DNA of 64,000 nucleotides from Hibiscus mutabilis (GCA_019671005.1 CM033747.1:27741188-27805187), one strand, 5' to 3'. Shown: positions 48,205 to 59,960, counted from the first letter of the stretch. Program-made: numbers and translations. The notes: generated by a model from the sequence alone, not told the origin.

Positions 48205-50021
48205 TGTAATGACCCAAATTTTGAAATCTATAGGTTGGCTTAGCTAGAGATGTGGACTTGGTTTTTGGGCCGAAGCTTGGGCTTTTGGTCATGAAAACCC
48301 TTGTAGGCTTGCATTTTGATGCTTAGACTTGCGCTTATGTTTGGAGATGGGTTGGGAGGATGAAAGAAGGGTAGAAAGGTAATTTTCTTATTTTTAAAGA
48401 GGAAAAAGAGTAACCCATTTAATTTTTTCTGCAAAATAAGAGTGATGATCTCACCTTTATCCCCTTATCTTTATTTCTTCCATTCTTATCTCCTAACTTT
48501 CGCCCACATAGAAATGTTGGATCTTTATCTTTTTTAGCATGATTTTTGAATTAGTTGCTAAAAGTTTTGTGGTCTTTATCCAACGATCTACGATTCAAAG
48601 TAAGAATGGAAGATTTTGGTGAAGTTGGGAGGAAATGAGTGTTTGGATTGTAGATAATAAATGGGATTGGGAGATTTTATCAAGTTTTTGTTGTTAGAAT
48701 CTCTCTTAGTCATCTTTACTTCCTCTTAATAGTGTTGTAACTCGTTTTGTAATATTTGATTGTAGTTAAAGAGGTTGGAGAGCACTCTAAGGACCAAGGG
48801 AAGAGGAAGGCTTGAGCTTTGGAGAAAACGGTTGTTCTTCAGCTTTGAAGGAAGGTTAGTACAATTCCAACTCCCTTTGTTTTGTGCATATCCTAAGGAT
48901 GATGTCTTGTATGCTTATTTGATGATTTGGGTGCTTAAATGCTTGGATATGGGTGTTAATGGTAAAACATAAATTTGGTATTAATATGGCTTAAAATGGT
49001 AGAAAACCACTTAAACCCCTTCCCATAACTTGTAGGTTCATTTTGGGATTTTAATTTTAGGTTTTGGACATGAGAGGTAATTTACGAACTCTAGAAAATA
49101 AATTTTGAGTTTGAGTACTGGTACGTGTTGAAGGCGTATCGGTACCCCGTGCTAGAACTGATGAAATCAAGCCTTTCTTAAAGGGTGCACCGATACACGT
49201 AAAAGGGTATCGGTACCCCTATTCTATCAAATTCTAGTGGTAAAAATGTGTACTGGTACGCGTTTAAGCGTATCGGTACCATAAGGGTATCAGTACACGA
49301 CCCCATGTATCAGGTATGAGGTTGCTGGTTAAACCCCTATCGAGTGTTAACTGAGTATAAGTACGTTTGAGATGGGTATCGGTACACAAAAAGGCATATC
49401 GGTACACAGAGATGGGTATTGATATCCACTAGGCAATCTACCCGAAAAATGCGTTTCGAGTTCGAGGGACCCATAATTCGAGGAATAAGGCCCAATGAGC
49501 TCTAAAGTGGTAAAATTAATAATAAAACTGAGAAACTAAGATTTAAACCTCATATACGAGCTTAATGAGTAATAACTTATTAAAACCGTGGGTGACTTGT
49601 TTGTGTTGAGACTATAAGGATCCTTAGTGGATCGAATAGTTATTGAGTGCCACGTAAGGGCATTCGTATGGTTGAGTACCTTGATTTATAGGATCTGGAT
49701 ACCCAATATATGTTGCAACACCATGGTGAAAGAATTGTCGAATGGAGGTTACCGATGTTATATAACCAGGACCTCAATCGAAGGTACTCGAGGGGGTATT
49801 TTGAGTACGGATGTATGTTTCGATACTACGTGACCCAGCCTTACCCATTGAGTGTATGTTCCCGATGCTATGTGACTCGGGCCTCACTCTTATGTTGATG
49901 TGGTATGGTATGGTATGTTGAGGCCTTGTATGCCCCATTGTTGTTGTGATGTGTTACCATGTGTTTAGGCGATTAATGGTAGCGCCACGTATCATTTTAA
50001 CTGCCTTATCATCTTGCTTAG
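48205..50021 (+). mobile_element. 3' LTR of element B, first part
   Basis: Begins TGTAATGACCC and follows the 5' LTR closely up to 'CATCTTGCTTAG', where a solo LTR interrupts it at 50022. It contains the palindrome cluster 49128-49440 and a decayed version of the three hairpins (about 49735-49895). Confidence 0.88.
49128..49440. repeat. GTAYCGRTAC palindrome cluster, element B 3' LTR
   Basis: Counterpart of 23602-23851. Several boxes are perfect GTATCGGTAC. The later part shows three boxes at 20-bp steps (ATATCGGTAC between GTATCGGTAC and a decayed GTATTGATAT). A few boxes differ from the 5' LTR by C-to-T changes. Confidence 0.75.
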
Positions 50022-51761
50022 TGTAACACCCCGGTTTTGGGCTTAGATGTTTTAAAGGTTGGTTTGGAGGTCCGGTGGACCAGTATTAGAGTTTCAGGTC
50101 AATTTCGAGATTTAAATTGGTTTAAATATTTTTAAAGATAATAAAATTGTGGGAAAATATTCTAAAATCATTATTAATTATGTTAAGGATAATGGTAAAA
50201 ATCAAATTTGGAAAATAAGGTTTGGAAATCGGACATTTTGGCTGGTGACCAAAATGGAATTTTTGAAAACTGCTTTTAAAGGTGACTAAAATGAAAAGGG
50301 TCAAATTCTTAAAATCTTTAAGGAGCTATTTTACCAAGTTTTTTTCTGATAATTTCTCCCTTAATTAAAGATATTTTAACATGTGTTTTAAAGTTAATTA
50401 AAAAGGGATTTTAGTTAAAAAGTTAGTTAAGCTTTTTAAAGAAAATTCACGTAACCTTTCTTCCAACTTTTCTCTTCATTCTCTCCTCAGCCAAACACTC
50501 AAGTTTTCATCAAAATCCAGAGGTGATGAGTCTTCTTACTGGTATTTATGTTTTGTAAATTGATTAATTAACATTGTTTTTATAAAATCTCATCTAAATC
50601 TTGTATTTTCTTAGCTTTTATCAAATCAATTGAGGGAGAAATCTCACAATAGGGGTAAGGTCCATGATCTCCTTTATTGTATGGTTCTTTACTAAAATTC
50701 CCAAGTATTTGATCCTTGATTTATGAATTGTAAGCCGATTTTAATGTTTTGTCAATGTTTCATTGAGTTAATTGGGTAATATTGATGAAACAAGGTAATA
50801 TTCGAAGTGGATCTGATTTCCAGTGTTTAAGATTGATTTAATACATATTTTGGATTTATTATGATGTTAATAAGTTGTTTTTATCAAAAGAATCCCGAAA
50901 CTCTTGGATCTCTAATTGTTTAGGTTGTTAGATTTGAGTTTTTGTGGTGAAAATCGAGTTTAATCTTTGCTGGAAGTAAAAGGATGTTTGGAAAGGGTTT
51001 TTGGATGTTAATTTATGTTGTTTGCCGGTTTGAATCGTTGTTTTATGGCTGGGTTAAGTTTCGAAAACGTTTAAAGTTGATTTCGGTATGTTTCGGATGG
51101 TTTCTAAATGGGCAACCTGGGAGTTACGGGGCTTTTGCTTTGAGGTAGTGGTTTGAATACATAATGATGCATTTATCCTCTGGTTTTATGTGGTTAAAAC
51201 ATGGGATAATCAAGGCGACGAAGCTTGACGTTGTTTTGTTGCTTGCCGGGATCTTGTATCGCGTTGACAAGGAAGACAAAGCGTATTGGTGAGTGGAAAC
51301 TGGTTTTAAATGCTTTACAAAGGTTTGTAAAGGTTGTTGGGAGTTTAGGATAAGCGTGAGACACTTACCTCAGCTCGGAAGTAAGTTTCCTTATTTTGCT
51401 CTTGAATATCGGCTTGGATATGAGCATGTTGTTTTCATGTTTTGGTGATAAACATGGCATGATTTACTTACTGGAAATACATGACTTTGAGTACATATGC
51501 AGGGATTTGAAAGTCTATTAAATGCTATTGAACATTGATTTTCATTCTGGCTGGGAATGGTGTTATTGCTTTTGCAATGAGATTTGCATATGCGGTGTTT
51601 TGCATAATGCATTGTAAAACAGTAAGTAAATGGTTTTGTAAATGATATATTGGCTATGTGACAAGGTGAGAAAACAATCGGATATAGTTGGCATGCCATA
51701 GGATTAAAAGTGCACTATAAAATATGAACAAAATCGATCGTGGCCATGGGTCCTTGAGGTA

Positions 51762-51931
51762 TGGCGGTTTAACAAGGCCACTCGGACTGTTGGGAACCTC
51801 ATTGGGGCATGCGGATTAACTAGGCAACCCAATTTGATGGTGATCTTGCGGTTTAACTAGGCAAGGTTGGAACACTTGCGGTTTAACTAGGCAAGGTTTA
51901 GGATATCATGCGGTTTAACAAGGCATGATAT
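51762..51931. other. Five hairpins with conserved 11-nt loop GGTTTAACWAG
   Basis: Stems: TGGC/GCCA (51762, 51777); TGC/GCA with an outer ATTGGG/CCCAAT (51801-51833); ATCTTGC/GCAAGGT with one wobble (51843, 51861); CTTGC/GCAAG (51875, 51891); ATATCATGC/GCATGATAT, nine perfect pairs (51903-51911, 51923-51931). The loop is GGTTTAACWAG in four and GGATTAACTAG in one. The stems differ but stay complementary. Confidence 0.8.
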
Positions 51932-52838
51932 GAGAAATCCGTGTATCCGATATGTATAGGATAGAGGTAGCATATCCGGGTCACTATAAATGCCAATATA
52001 TGTGAAAGTTAATGTGTTGAACCTATTTTATAATGCTTTGGGATTTAAGCATGGTTTATTTATAATGCTTTGGGATTTAAGCATGGAATGTATATGATAT
52101 TGCATAAAGGTTGTTATGCTTGATTCGATTGGAATCATGGAAAATGCTTTGGTTGTAAGCATGTTTTTGGAAAACAAGCATATGGTTTTCAAATGGTTTT
52201 AATGCATCATTGTTTTATGAGCATCCTCACTAAGCAAGTGTGCTTGCGCTCTCTTTTCCCTAATGGTGCAGAACATTAAAGTTCGGGGCAACAAAAGTAA
52301 GGTTTGAAGGGATCCAAGTGACAAACTACTTTTGAGTATGAACTCGGTTTATGTTTCCGGTTAATAAGGCAATGTGTTCGTCAAGGTTTTTGGGAGTTGT
52401 AATTCTATTTTCCTATGGCTACTAAGTATGTTTCTATGCTGGATTTTGAGGTTGTTTTGATGTTGCTAAGCTTGATGTAATTCTTTGCTTATGGTTGTGG
52501 ATGAATGGCTGCTTAGGTATGCATCTAGAGTCCCCGTGTTATTTGCCATGTTGTGATGGTTTGTGCAAGTTTATTGTGCTATGTTGGTTGTGTTGACATG
52601 ATGCTTATGCTAAGAATGGTCTATTTGTGTATTTTGGTATGTTTGGTAAAATGGATTGGGAAGTATGACTTTAAAGTGATTCTTCGGAAGCATGATTTTG
52701 ATTTGGATGTTTAACCTTGGTATAAATGATAGTTTATGTATTTATGAATGATTATATACATGTATGCAAGTTGCTAGGACCCAAATACATCTAGATTCGA
52801 GTGAAAAACCAGCTAAAAATGACATTATAGGCCTAGGC

Positions 52839-53111
52839 GTATCGATACGCGGGGGACCGTATCGGTACGGCTAGGCAATTTTGGGCAGGGTGTTTCGGTA
52901 CGGGCATAGGTGTTTCGATACGATATATTGCCACTGGAATCTCACTTTTTTGGAACGAGCCCGCGTACCGAAACGCAAACTTTCCGTATCAGTACGGTAC
53001 CTATCCATTAAATGGAAATTGTAACATTCGAAGTAGCGTACCGGTACGGTACTTGGTGTACCAAAACTAGGCTGAAATACCGTATCGATACGGGCCTTAG
53101 CGTATCGATAC
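52839..53111. repeat. GTAYCGRTAC palindrome cluster, large solo LTR
   Basis: Exact 20-bp pairs: 52839/52859, 52892/52912 (variant GTTTCGRTAC in both), 53038/53058 and 53082/53102. One pair is 21 apart (52965/52986). Confidence 0.8.
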
Positions 53112-53548
53112 GTTGGACAGTTAATTCGTTAATGTCATGGAAAATCAGTTCTAATTTCTTTCGTTTTAGTCCCTAAAACTTGTGTTATCAATTAAATGAG
53201 CTTGGGTGATCAGTTTGGAATGAAATTTGACATGCTAGCCTGTAACCTGATTAATTAAGGTTTGGTAATCTTAATTTCATCTTTGACCATATAATTTAAA
53301 GGTTTTGCAATTTGGTCCCTAAATCGTATGTCGTGCAATTTAAGGCCTATCTTTGATTCGTTTGATTTGGAACATTTATACGCTGTGAGTATGTTCACTT
53401 AGGGTTAATATTGTGCATCTAGACAAGATAAAAAGAAAAAATATATATACCGGTTTTTGAAATCTTTATTTGGTTTGCTTCGGCAAACCTAATGTAGTTC
53501 TCTTGGTTCGATCAGGCGTCTAGGCAGGGTCAAGGGGGTTACACTTAG

Positions 53549-53716
53549 TTACATGTTTATGTTTATGATATGTGTGAAGCATGGTAGAGTAGAGGTATAT
53601 CCACTGAGCTTTATGAGCTCAGTGTTCAAAATCGTTGTTTCCGTGCGTAGGTCTTTAAGTTGTTGCGTTGCTTTTGGAGGAGCCCATCGGAGTAGGACTT
53701 CAGCTCATCGATGTGA
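53549..53716 (+). mobile_element. 3' LTR of element B, second part, truncated
   Basis: It continues the 5' LTR sequence from about 24447 (TGAGCT hairpin, 'GGAGCCCATCGGAGTAGGACTT') and stops at 53716. The end of the LTR is missing and MITE sequence follows directly, so a deletion joined the LTR interior to the MITE interior. Confidence 0.8.
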
Positions 53717-54266
53717 CATATAGGGACATGATTATATTTAATACTTGTTTCAATAGTTTATTAGTTATCAATATTTTGTATCTATTAATATTATTTAGAT
53801 TATGAAAAATATTTTTAATGTAACATTACTAAGCATATTTAAAGGATCTATATATTAATTTATTATTTATATAATTATTTTTAATATAATTTAATTAATT
53901 ATTAAATTTAATTATAAATATTAATGTGTGAGAATAAAAAGAAAAAAACAAAAAATATTAGTTTAATAATGTCACAATGTAAATACGTGAAAGTGAAGAA
54001 TTAAAATATAAAAGGTTAACTTTAGGTTATTTGGAGATTTTTTATAATTGTTAAGGGTAAAAGGGTCTTTATAACACTTATGTCAAAACTTGTAATTTCA
54101 AAAAGCTCCTATTAGCAGCCTTTTCTAAATTAGAGGTTTCACCCCAATGCGCTATGTCAATCCGCTATTCGCCAAACATCTAAATTAGCAGATTTGACCG
54201 GTCAAACCTCTAGTATTAGCACAAACCTCTAAGTTTTACTCAAACAGCTATTTACCAAACATGGCC
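53717..54266. mobile_element. MITE copy 2, right part
   Basis: Matches MITE copy 1 from about 22045 to 22591, and ends AACATGGCC, the inverted terminus of the left end at 22632. About 70 bp of the MITE next to the junction is missing, consistent with a deletion that also removed the LTR end. Confidence 0.75.
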
Positions 54267-55243
54267 TATATTTGAACTTTCACTTCAGATTTATTCTATT
54301 TAAATCTTATCGTGTAAATTCTATCCAAAATTTTTGGTCTCCACTACATATATATATACATGGTTAGGATCAAGTTACATGATGTAAAAATCATTTAGTT
54401 TTACATTAATTCAAGGCAATTTGATGAATATAATGGATGTATGAGATTAAAAGTTAAAAATAAGGAGATTTTTAAGGAGGGAAAAATATGACTGTTTAAT
54501 CTCATTCATCTATTATATTAATCAAATGATCATGGATTAGTGTAAAACTAAATGAGTTTTACATCGTATAACTTGATCCTATCCTTATATATATATATAT
54601 TGAGTATAGTTTGATTGAAGTGTCGTTGGTAAAAATATGCATGAGAATATGGGATCGAAAATGTTTAAATGTTCAAAATCTTCGTATTTATAGGCAGAAG
54701 GGATTTGAATATTACATATATATTATGCGCTGAATGTTAAAAAATAGAAAATAAAAGAATACATATCATTAATTATGTCTGATGTTTGAATATTTCAAAA
54801 AATAGGCAATATATATCGAATCTATTTAATATTAGTCACTCTATTGATTAAATCAGTTATTCAAATTATATATACGTATATTGATTCTAGCACTAAAGTT
54901 CAAATTCAAGACCATAGAGTGATGAAATTCATTTTTTGGTTGCCCTTCCAGTTTCTAAGATTTTGTCCTGGCTAATCCAGACTGACCCGTATCGTACACC
55001 TAATTTTGATGTGTCAATTTTCAACAGAGATTTTCTACATACAGAAGACTATAGTGATGAAATTTATTAAAGTGTCATTTCATGAGTTTAGTTCTTGTTA
55101 AGCTAAACCTTGTTTAGTGGTATGAAACAAACATCCGTTTTAACCTTAAAACTAATTCTCTCACCATGAAACTAATAACGAGGTTTAACAGTTAACACGA
55201 AAGTTTTTCATTTTTAGTGACCCGAATGTAAGATACCTAAAAG
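54267..55243. other. Spacer with a fold-back MITE at 54363-54583
   Basis: The MITE has ends TTAGGATCAAGTTAC and, reversed from the right, ATAGGATCAAGTTAT, with long complementary arms rich in GTAAAACT. It resembles 8616-8821 in type. The rest is AT-rich and holds no gene. The part after about 55100 should include the promoter of the GT47 gene. Confidence 0.55.
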
Positions 55244-55537
55244 TTGGGTGACCATAGTTGTAGTTTATCCTTTTACCAAAAAGAGAGAGATAGGAAAGAT
55301 AAATTTGCTCCGATTTCATTTTCGTTTTTTCTCACTCCTCCATCAGTCAAACCTTACACGATTTTTTTTCTCGCCGACAAAACTCCGAGGATCTTGAGGT
55401 TTGCTGTGTTTTTTGTCCTAACTTTCTTGTCTTTTTTTTGCAGTTAACTAATCGATGCTTATGTTTTCAACTGTAATAAATCAAATCTATTGTGTAAAAC
55501 ATATCTGGGTTTTAGTTTGTTGATGCTTATTTCGGTT

Positions 55538-58272
55538 ATGGAGTTAGTTAGTGGGTTTAGAAATCTATTTCGTAGTGAATATAAAAGATGGGTTTTTTTA
55601 GTTATGTTAGTTGCTATTACACATTTGCTGTTTCAGTCCTTTTTGCTTCCATATGGGAATGCTCTTAGGTCTTTATTGCCTGGTCATGAGGTTTCAGTAG
55701 AGGGTTATGGGAATCCTATAATTCGAGTAAAATCGACTGCGAAATTGGCGATGGTCCGTAATCCTCTTACCATAAACTCATCTGATATGAGTAATAGGGA
55801 TGATGTTGTGTTTAATAATGTGGTGCTGAAGGATGGTAATAGTTCAAATTCAAATGTTGGTGGTGATGTTGAGAATGGTGGTCGTATGATGGAAGATGGT
55901 AGGGAAATCGAGAACGGTTTTGCTTCAGAGGGCACGGATAGAATTGCTGTTGGTAGGAATGTTGTTGATGACGATGATGATGAATCTGAGAACAGTGAAG
56001 ATCTAAATGTGATTGCTGTGTTGGAGGATGTCATTCGAGATCAAGATGATTATGTAAATACTATGTCACATACAGTATCTTCATCGACAAATGGAGATGG
56101 AAATGGTTTTAAGATAGAGCAGGTAGCGAAACACGGTCAGGAAGTGTCCACTAGAAAACTTTGGGAGGATAAGACGAGTGAGGTGGCTAAAGAACTTCGG
56201 GCTGTAAGTAGGACCTCACGGTCTCCTGCATTGGCCTCACCTGTAGTGTCTTCAATGGCGAACCAGACATCAAATGCTGGCTCATCTTTTCGATCCACGT
56301 CCCAGCAAAGGGATCACGCTGCATCTGAAAATAATTCTTCGATGATAGCTAAACTAGGGAAGAAAAAGATGAGATGTGAAATGCCACCAAAATCGGTGAC
56401 TACAATAGATGCAATGAACCGCATATTACTACGACACCGTAGGTCATCACGTGCGGCGGTAATCTATATTTTAGTGAATGGTTAAATATTATTCTTACTG
56501 CTTTATATATTGAATGTGAAATAAGAAAAGAAAACTATTGTGTGATTGCAGAGACCTCGCCGTTCTTCTGTACGTGACCAAGAAATCTCTTCCGCAAGAT
56601 CGCAGATCGAGAATGCTCCTGTCATAGTGAACGATCAAGATCTTTACTCTCCTGTTTTTAGGAATGCTTCATCTTTTAAAAGGTAAGCCTACTTTAAGCA
56701 TAACTCGGGAAGATGACCTCAACTATTTCTAGATGTGCACTAAACCGGTTCATTCCCATTATGACATTGCTCGGAATTTCTGCATCTATTATTGATATAT
56801 CAACCTACAATTTTCATTTATGTCTGGAATGAAAGTATATTGGAGTAATATACGATATCCATCTCGGATGAATAAAACCACCGGTGTCTTTTATTGATGT
56901 TTTTGAGGTAAGATTAATGATTTTGACTCGTAAGCTGTCTTAAAAACCCATTCACATTTATAGAAAGTTTGAAGACCGGACACATAAATAGTTAAAGCAA
57001 AAGTGTCAATCTCGGGACTCTGGTTTTACTATTGTTGTAAACCGCGGGCCTAAGTCTCTCACTGCTTCTGCATTTGTCTCTTTATGTACTGCTTGACGGA
57101 CTTTGATAAAACTGTTTTGATATCGAATGATGCTTTTGCACATTGCAGGAGCTATGAACTCATGGAGCGCACACTCCGAGTTTATGTCTATAAAGATGGG
57201 AAAAACCCCATCTTTCATCTACCGATACTTAAGGGATTATATGCCTCGGAGGGGTGGTTTATGAAATTGATGCAAGGAAATAAGCATTTCGTTGTGAAGG
57301 ACCCTCGAAGGGCGCATCTGTTTTATATGCCTTTTAGTTCTCGAATGCTGGAATACACCCTTTATGTACGAAATTCTCATAACCGGACTAACCTACGCCA
57401 GTTTATGAAGGAGTACACAGAAACGATTGCAGCAAAGTATCCGTACTTTAACCGAACTGGTGGAGCAGATCATTTCCTCGTTGCTTGCCACGATTGGGTA
57501 AATTCTTCATTTCAAGCATTGTTTTAGTTTCTCGGTTTTATCCTATAACTTCCGTGGAGCATGCTATTGTCATTGAAACATGATAACTGAATTTTTATAG
57601 GCTCCATACGAAACAAGGCACCATATGGAGCATTGCATCAAAGCACTCTGCAATGCAGATGTCAATGTAGGTTTCAAAATCGGGAGGGATGTTTCTCTTC
57701 CAGAAACATATGTCCGGTCCGCAATAAATCCTCTTAGAGATCTTGGAGGAAAACCGCCTTCTCAGAGGTATATTCTTGTGTTCTATGCCGGAAGCAATCA
57801 TGGCTACCTGCGTCCGATCTTATTGAAACACTGGAAAGACAAGGATCCGGATATGAAGATCCTAGGTCCAATGCCTCCTGGTGTTGCAAGTAAAATGACT
57901 TATATCCAGTACATGAAGAGCAGCAAGTACTGTATCTGCCCCAAGGGCTACGAGGTCAACAGTCCACGTGTCGTCGAATCCATCTTTTACGAGTGCATTC
58001 CCGTTATAATCTCCGACAATTTTGTGCCCCCGTTTTTCGAAGTTCTGGATTGGGGAGCATTCTCATTAATACTTGCGGAGAAAGACATTCCAAACCTGAA
58101 AGACATACTTATGTCGATACCGCAAGAGAGGTATCTTGCTTTGCAACTTGGTGTCCGAAAGGTTCAACGGCATTTCCTCTGGCATGCTAAGCCCAATAAG
58201 TACGATCTCTTCTACATGACACTTCATTCGATCTGGTATAACCGAGTCCACCAGATCAAACTCAGACAGTAG
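55538..58272 (+). CDS. GT47 exostosin-family glycosyltransferase, four exons
   Basis: Exons 55538-56458, 56552-56682, 57149-57497 and 57601-58272 join in frame to 690 codons, with GT/AG splice sites at every junction. I chose the ATG at 55538 because the protein then begins like other plant members and the codons before it follow an acceptor-like TTTGCAG at 55443. Residues ~18-37 are a signal anchor, giving a type II Golgi protein. A long polar stem follows, with an acidic run near 143-153. The exostosin domain covers about 350-680, including YELMERTLRVYVY, YASEGWFMKLM, the RTGGADHFLVACHDW block, and PKGYEVNSPRVVE with YECIPVIISDNFVPPFFEVL for nucleotide-sugar binding. Relatives are the 'probable glycosyltransferase At5g03795/At5g25310' type in cell-wall glycan synthesis. 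Donor and acceptor are unknown. It appears intact. Confidence 0.93.
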
Positions 58273-59690
58273 TAATATCAACTGCCATCGTAAACGGCGA
58301 GAGTAAAAATGTGAATATACTTCTGCATTATATATGCTATGTTTCTTTCTTTTATATGTACATATTAACTAATGATATTTTTCCTGCTGTTGTTATGTCT
58401 GTTTTTCGATTCGATCATTTCGAGTTTAGATCATTTGAACTTATTTCGAGTCGGATCATTTCATATTGACTTGGACCATTTTGCCAACCAGACATAACAG
58501 GGTTCAGTTTCTTTCACGGAACTCAACTGGAAATTTCAGACCACATAGAAAATACAAATGATTGAGGTAAGAAACAGACAGGAGTGGAGAGTGTTTACTT
58601 TTGGTTCCTTTGTTTATTAATTAAATTTCCATAGAGGGACTGTTTTATGGCATTTGTCCACCATGCTTACCAAAGAGTTTGTTCCCATCACGTCACGTGT
58701 CTCTATCCCCTATCCACTTTTAAACGACAAATCTCCTCCACGTGTAGTTCCAATTCCCGTCACATGCCGATTTTAACAGTTATGTCGGTTAAATGTAGTA
58801 AACCATTTTTTACCCATCTAAATCTAAGGTTTAATTATGATTTTAGTCCTTCTACTAGACTGAATTTATGATTTTGTATCGTGTTGGTGTCTTCTTGTTT
58901 TGTTGCACATAGCTGATGTTTTTATTTGATATGCATTCTCATTGGCTGATGCTAACATTTGATATGGATACCAAGATAGATGGGACAAAATCAGAATTTT
59001 TTGGAAAATTTATGGGCGAATATTTTTAAGCCAAAATTTAAAATTTAAATTTTTAACCTTAAAATCTTACAACTCTAACCTAAAATTTAAATTCTAGCCG
59101 TGAACTCTAAATTTTAAACCTACCATCTAAACTCTTAACCTCTAACCCCTAAATAACTTCAATTGTGAAAAATTATTTTCTACCGTCAATGTATAGAACA
59201 ATAATTTATTATTTATTGGTAAAATTAGATATTTGAATAATAACCATGATTTATATTCTAGAAATTTAAAATGGTATAAACATGCTCAAATTAATTGAGT
59301 GATGAACGAAAAATTAATGTTTAAAGTAAGCTACATGCAAATGCTATAAAGTATGTTGCTTCAAACAATCATCCAACATTAAAAAGGTGTGGTATACATA
59401 TGTATTTATAAGTTTTAGAAACAACTTATTGGCTAGAAAATTTGTAAGCTAAAGTCGCATGAGAGGACAATGTAAAATGTCCAGACCGGTTGACCTTTAG
59501 TGAACTTGTCGAAATGTTAAACATGTAATTTTTTTTTCTCCATAACAAATAATCTAAAATATTCTGAAATATACAACATAATTGAGATGTGACTTTTCAT
59601 TTTTTGCAGTCATCTAATGCCCATTATTGACCTTAATTTTCCCAAACCTTTCGGTTGCTACCCTATCAATTTTATATCTCTTTTTTTCCA
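58273..59690. other. 3' UTR and spacer
   Basis: It starts with the 3' UTR of the glycosyltransferase gene. Words like 'GGATCATTTCGAG' recur at 58410-58490. A decayed CCCTAAA/TTTAGGG-type fragment lies at about 59030-59220, related to the fold-back elements at 6.5 and 8.8-9.4 kb. No gene is supported. Confidence 0.5.
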
Positions 59691-59960
59691 CTATAAATAG
59701 AGAGTAATATTTGTCATTCGAAACACACCAGCTTTTCTTAGTTCTTTCTCTCTCAAATTCGTTCAATTTTGGTGATAGAAGAAAGTTTAGTTATATTCGA
59801 TTGTTCATTAAAGTTGTGATGCTTATTTCTCTCTCAAATTCGTCCAATTCTGGTGATAGAAGAAGGCTCAGTTGTGTTCGATTGTTCACTAAAGTTATGT
59901 TGCTTACAGTGAACATTTGTCGACATATCTTGAGAGACAAATGTCCAATGACTCTTTAGC
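59691..59960 (+). repeat. TATA-led segment with 80-bp tandem duplication
   Basis: CTATAAATAGAGAG at about 59691 looks like a good plant TATA box. Downstream, a unit of about 80 bp containing 'TCTCTCTCAAATTCGT' and 'GGTGATAGAAGAA' occurs twice (about 59747-59826 and 59828-59907). A frame of 82 codons crosses both copies but has no recognisable domain. At about 59960 the sequence CACTAGAAAAATGACGAA resembles a CACTA-transposon end. It may be a fragment of a mobile element with its promoter. Confidence 0.4.

Larger units (their letters stand above)
50022..53543 (+). mobile_element. Solo LTR (3.5 kb) in element B 3' LTR, perfect TSD
   Basis: Begins TGTAACACCCCGG and ends GGGGGTTACA. The duplication CTTAG at 50017-50021 and 53544-53548 is perfect, and the uninterrupted 5' LTR confirms the empty site near 24434-24446. 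There is no coding domain. From left to right it carries TTGGCATGCCATAG (51688-51701), five hairpins (51762-51931), a CCGTGTATCC box (51939-51948), a GCAAG/CTTGC hairpin (52234-52247) and a palindrome cluster (52839-53111). Confidence 0.92.

Noticed and set aside
54363..54583. A microRNA precursor from the long hairpin
   Set aside because: The structure is explained by a MITE with long inverted arms, and no small-RNA evidence is available.
55244..55447. Separate small gene upstream of the glycosyltransferase
   Set aside because: It lies in the expected promoter or 5' leader, is low-complexity Phe/Ser-rich, and ends near an acceptor-like TTTGCAG.
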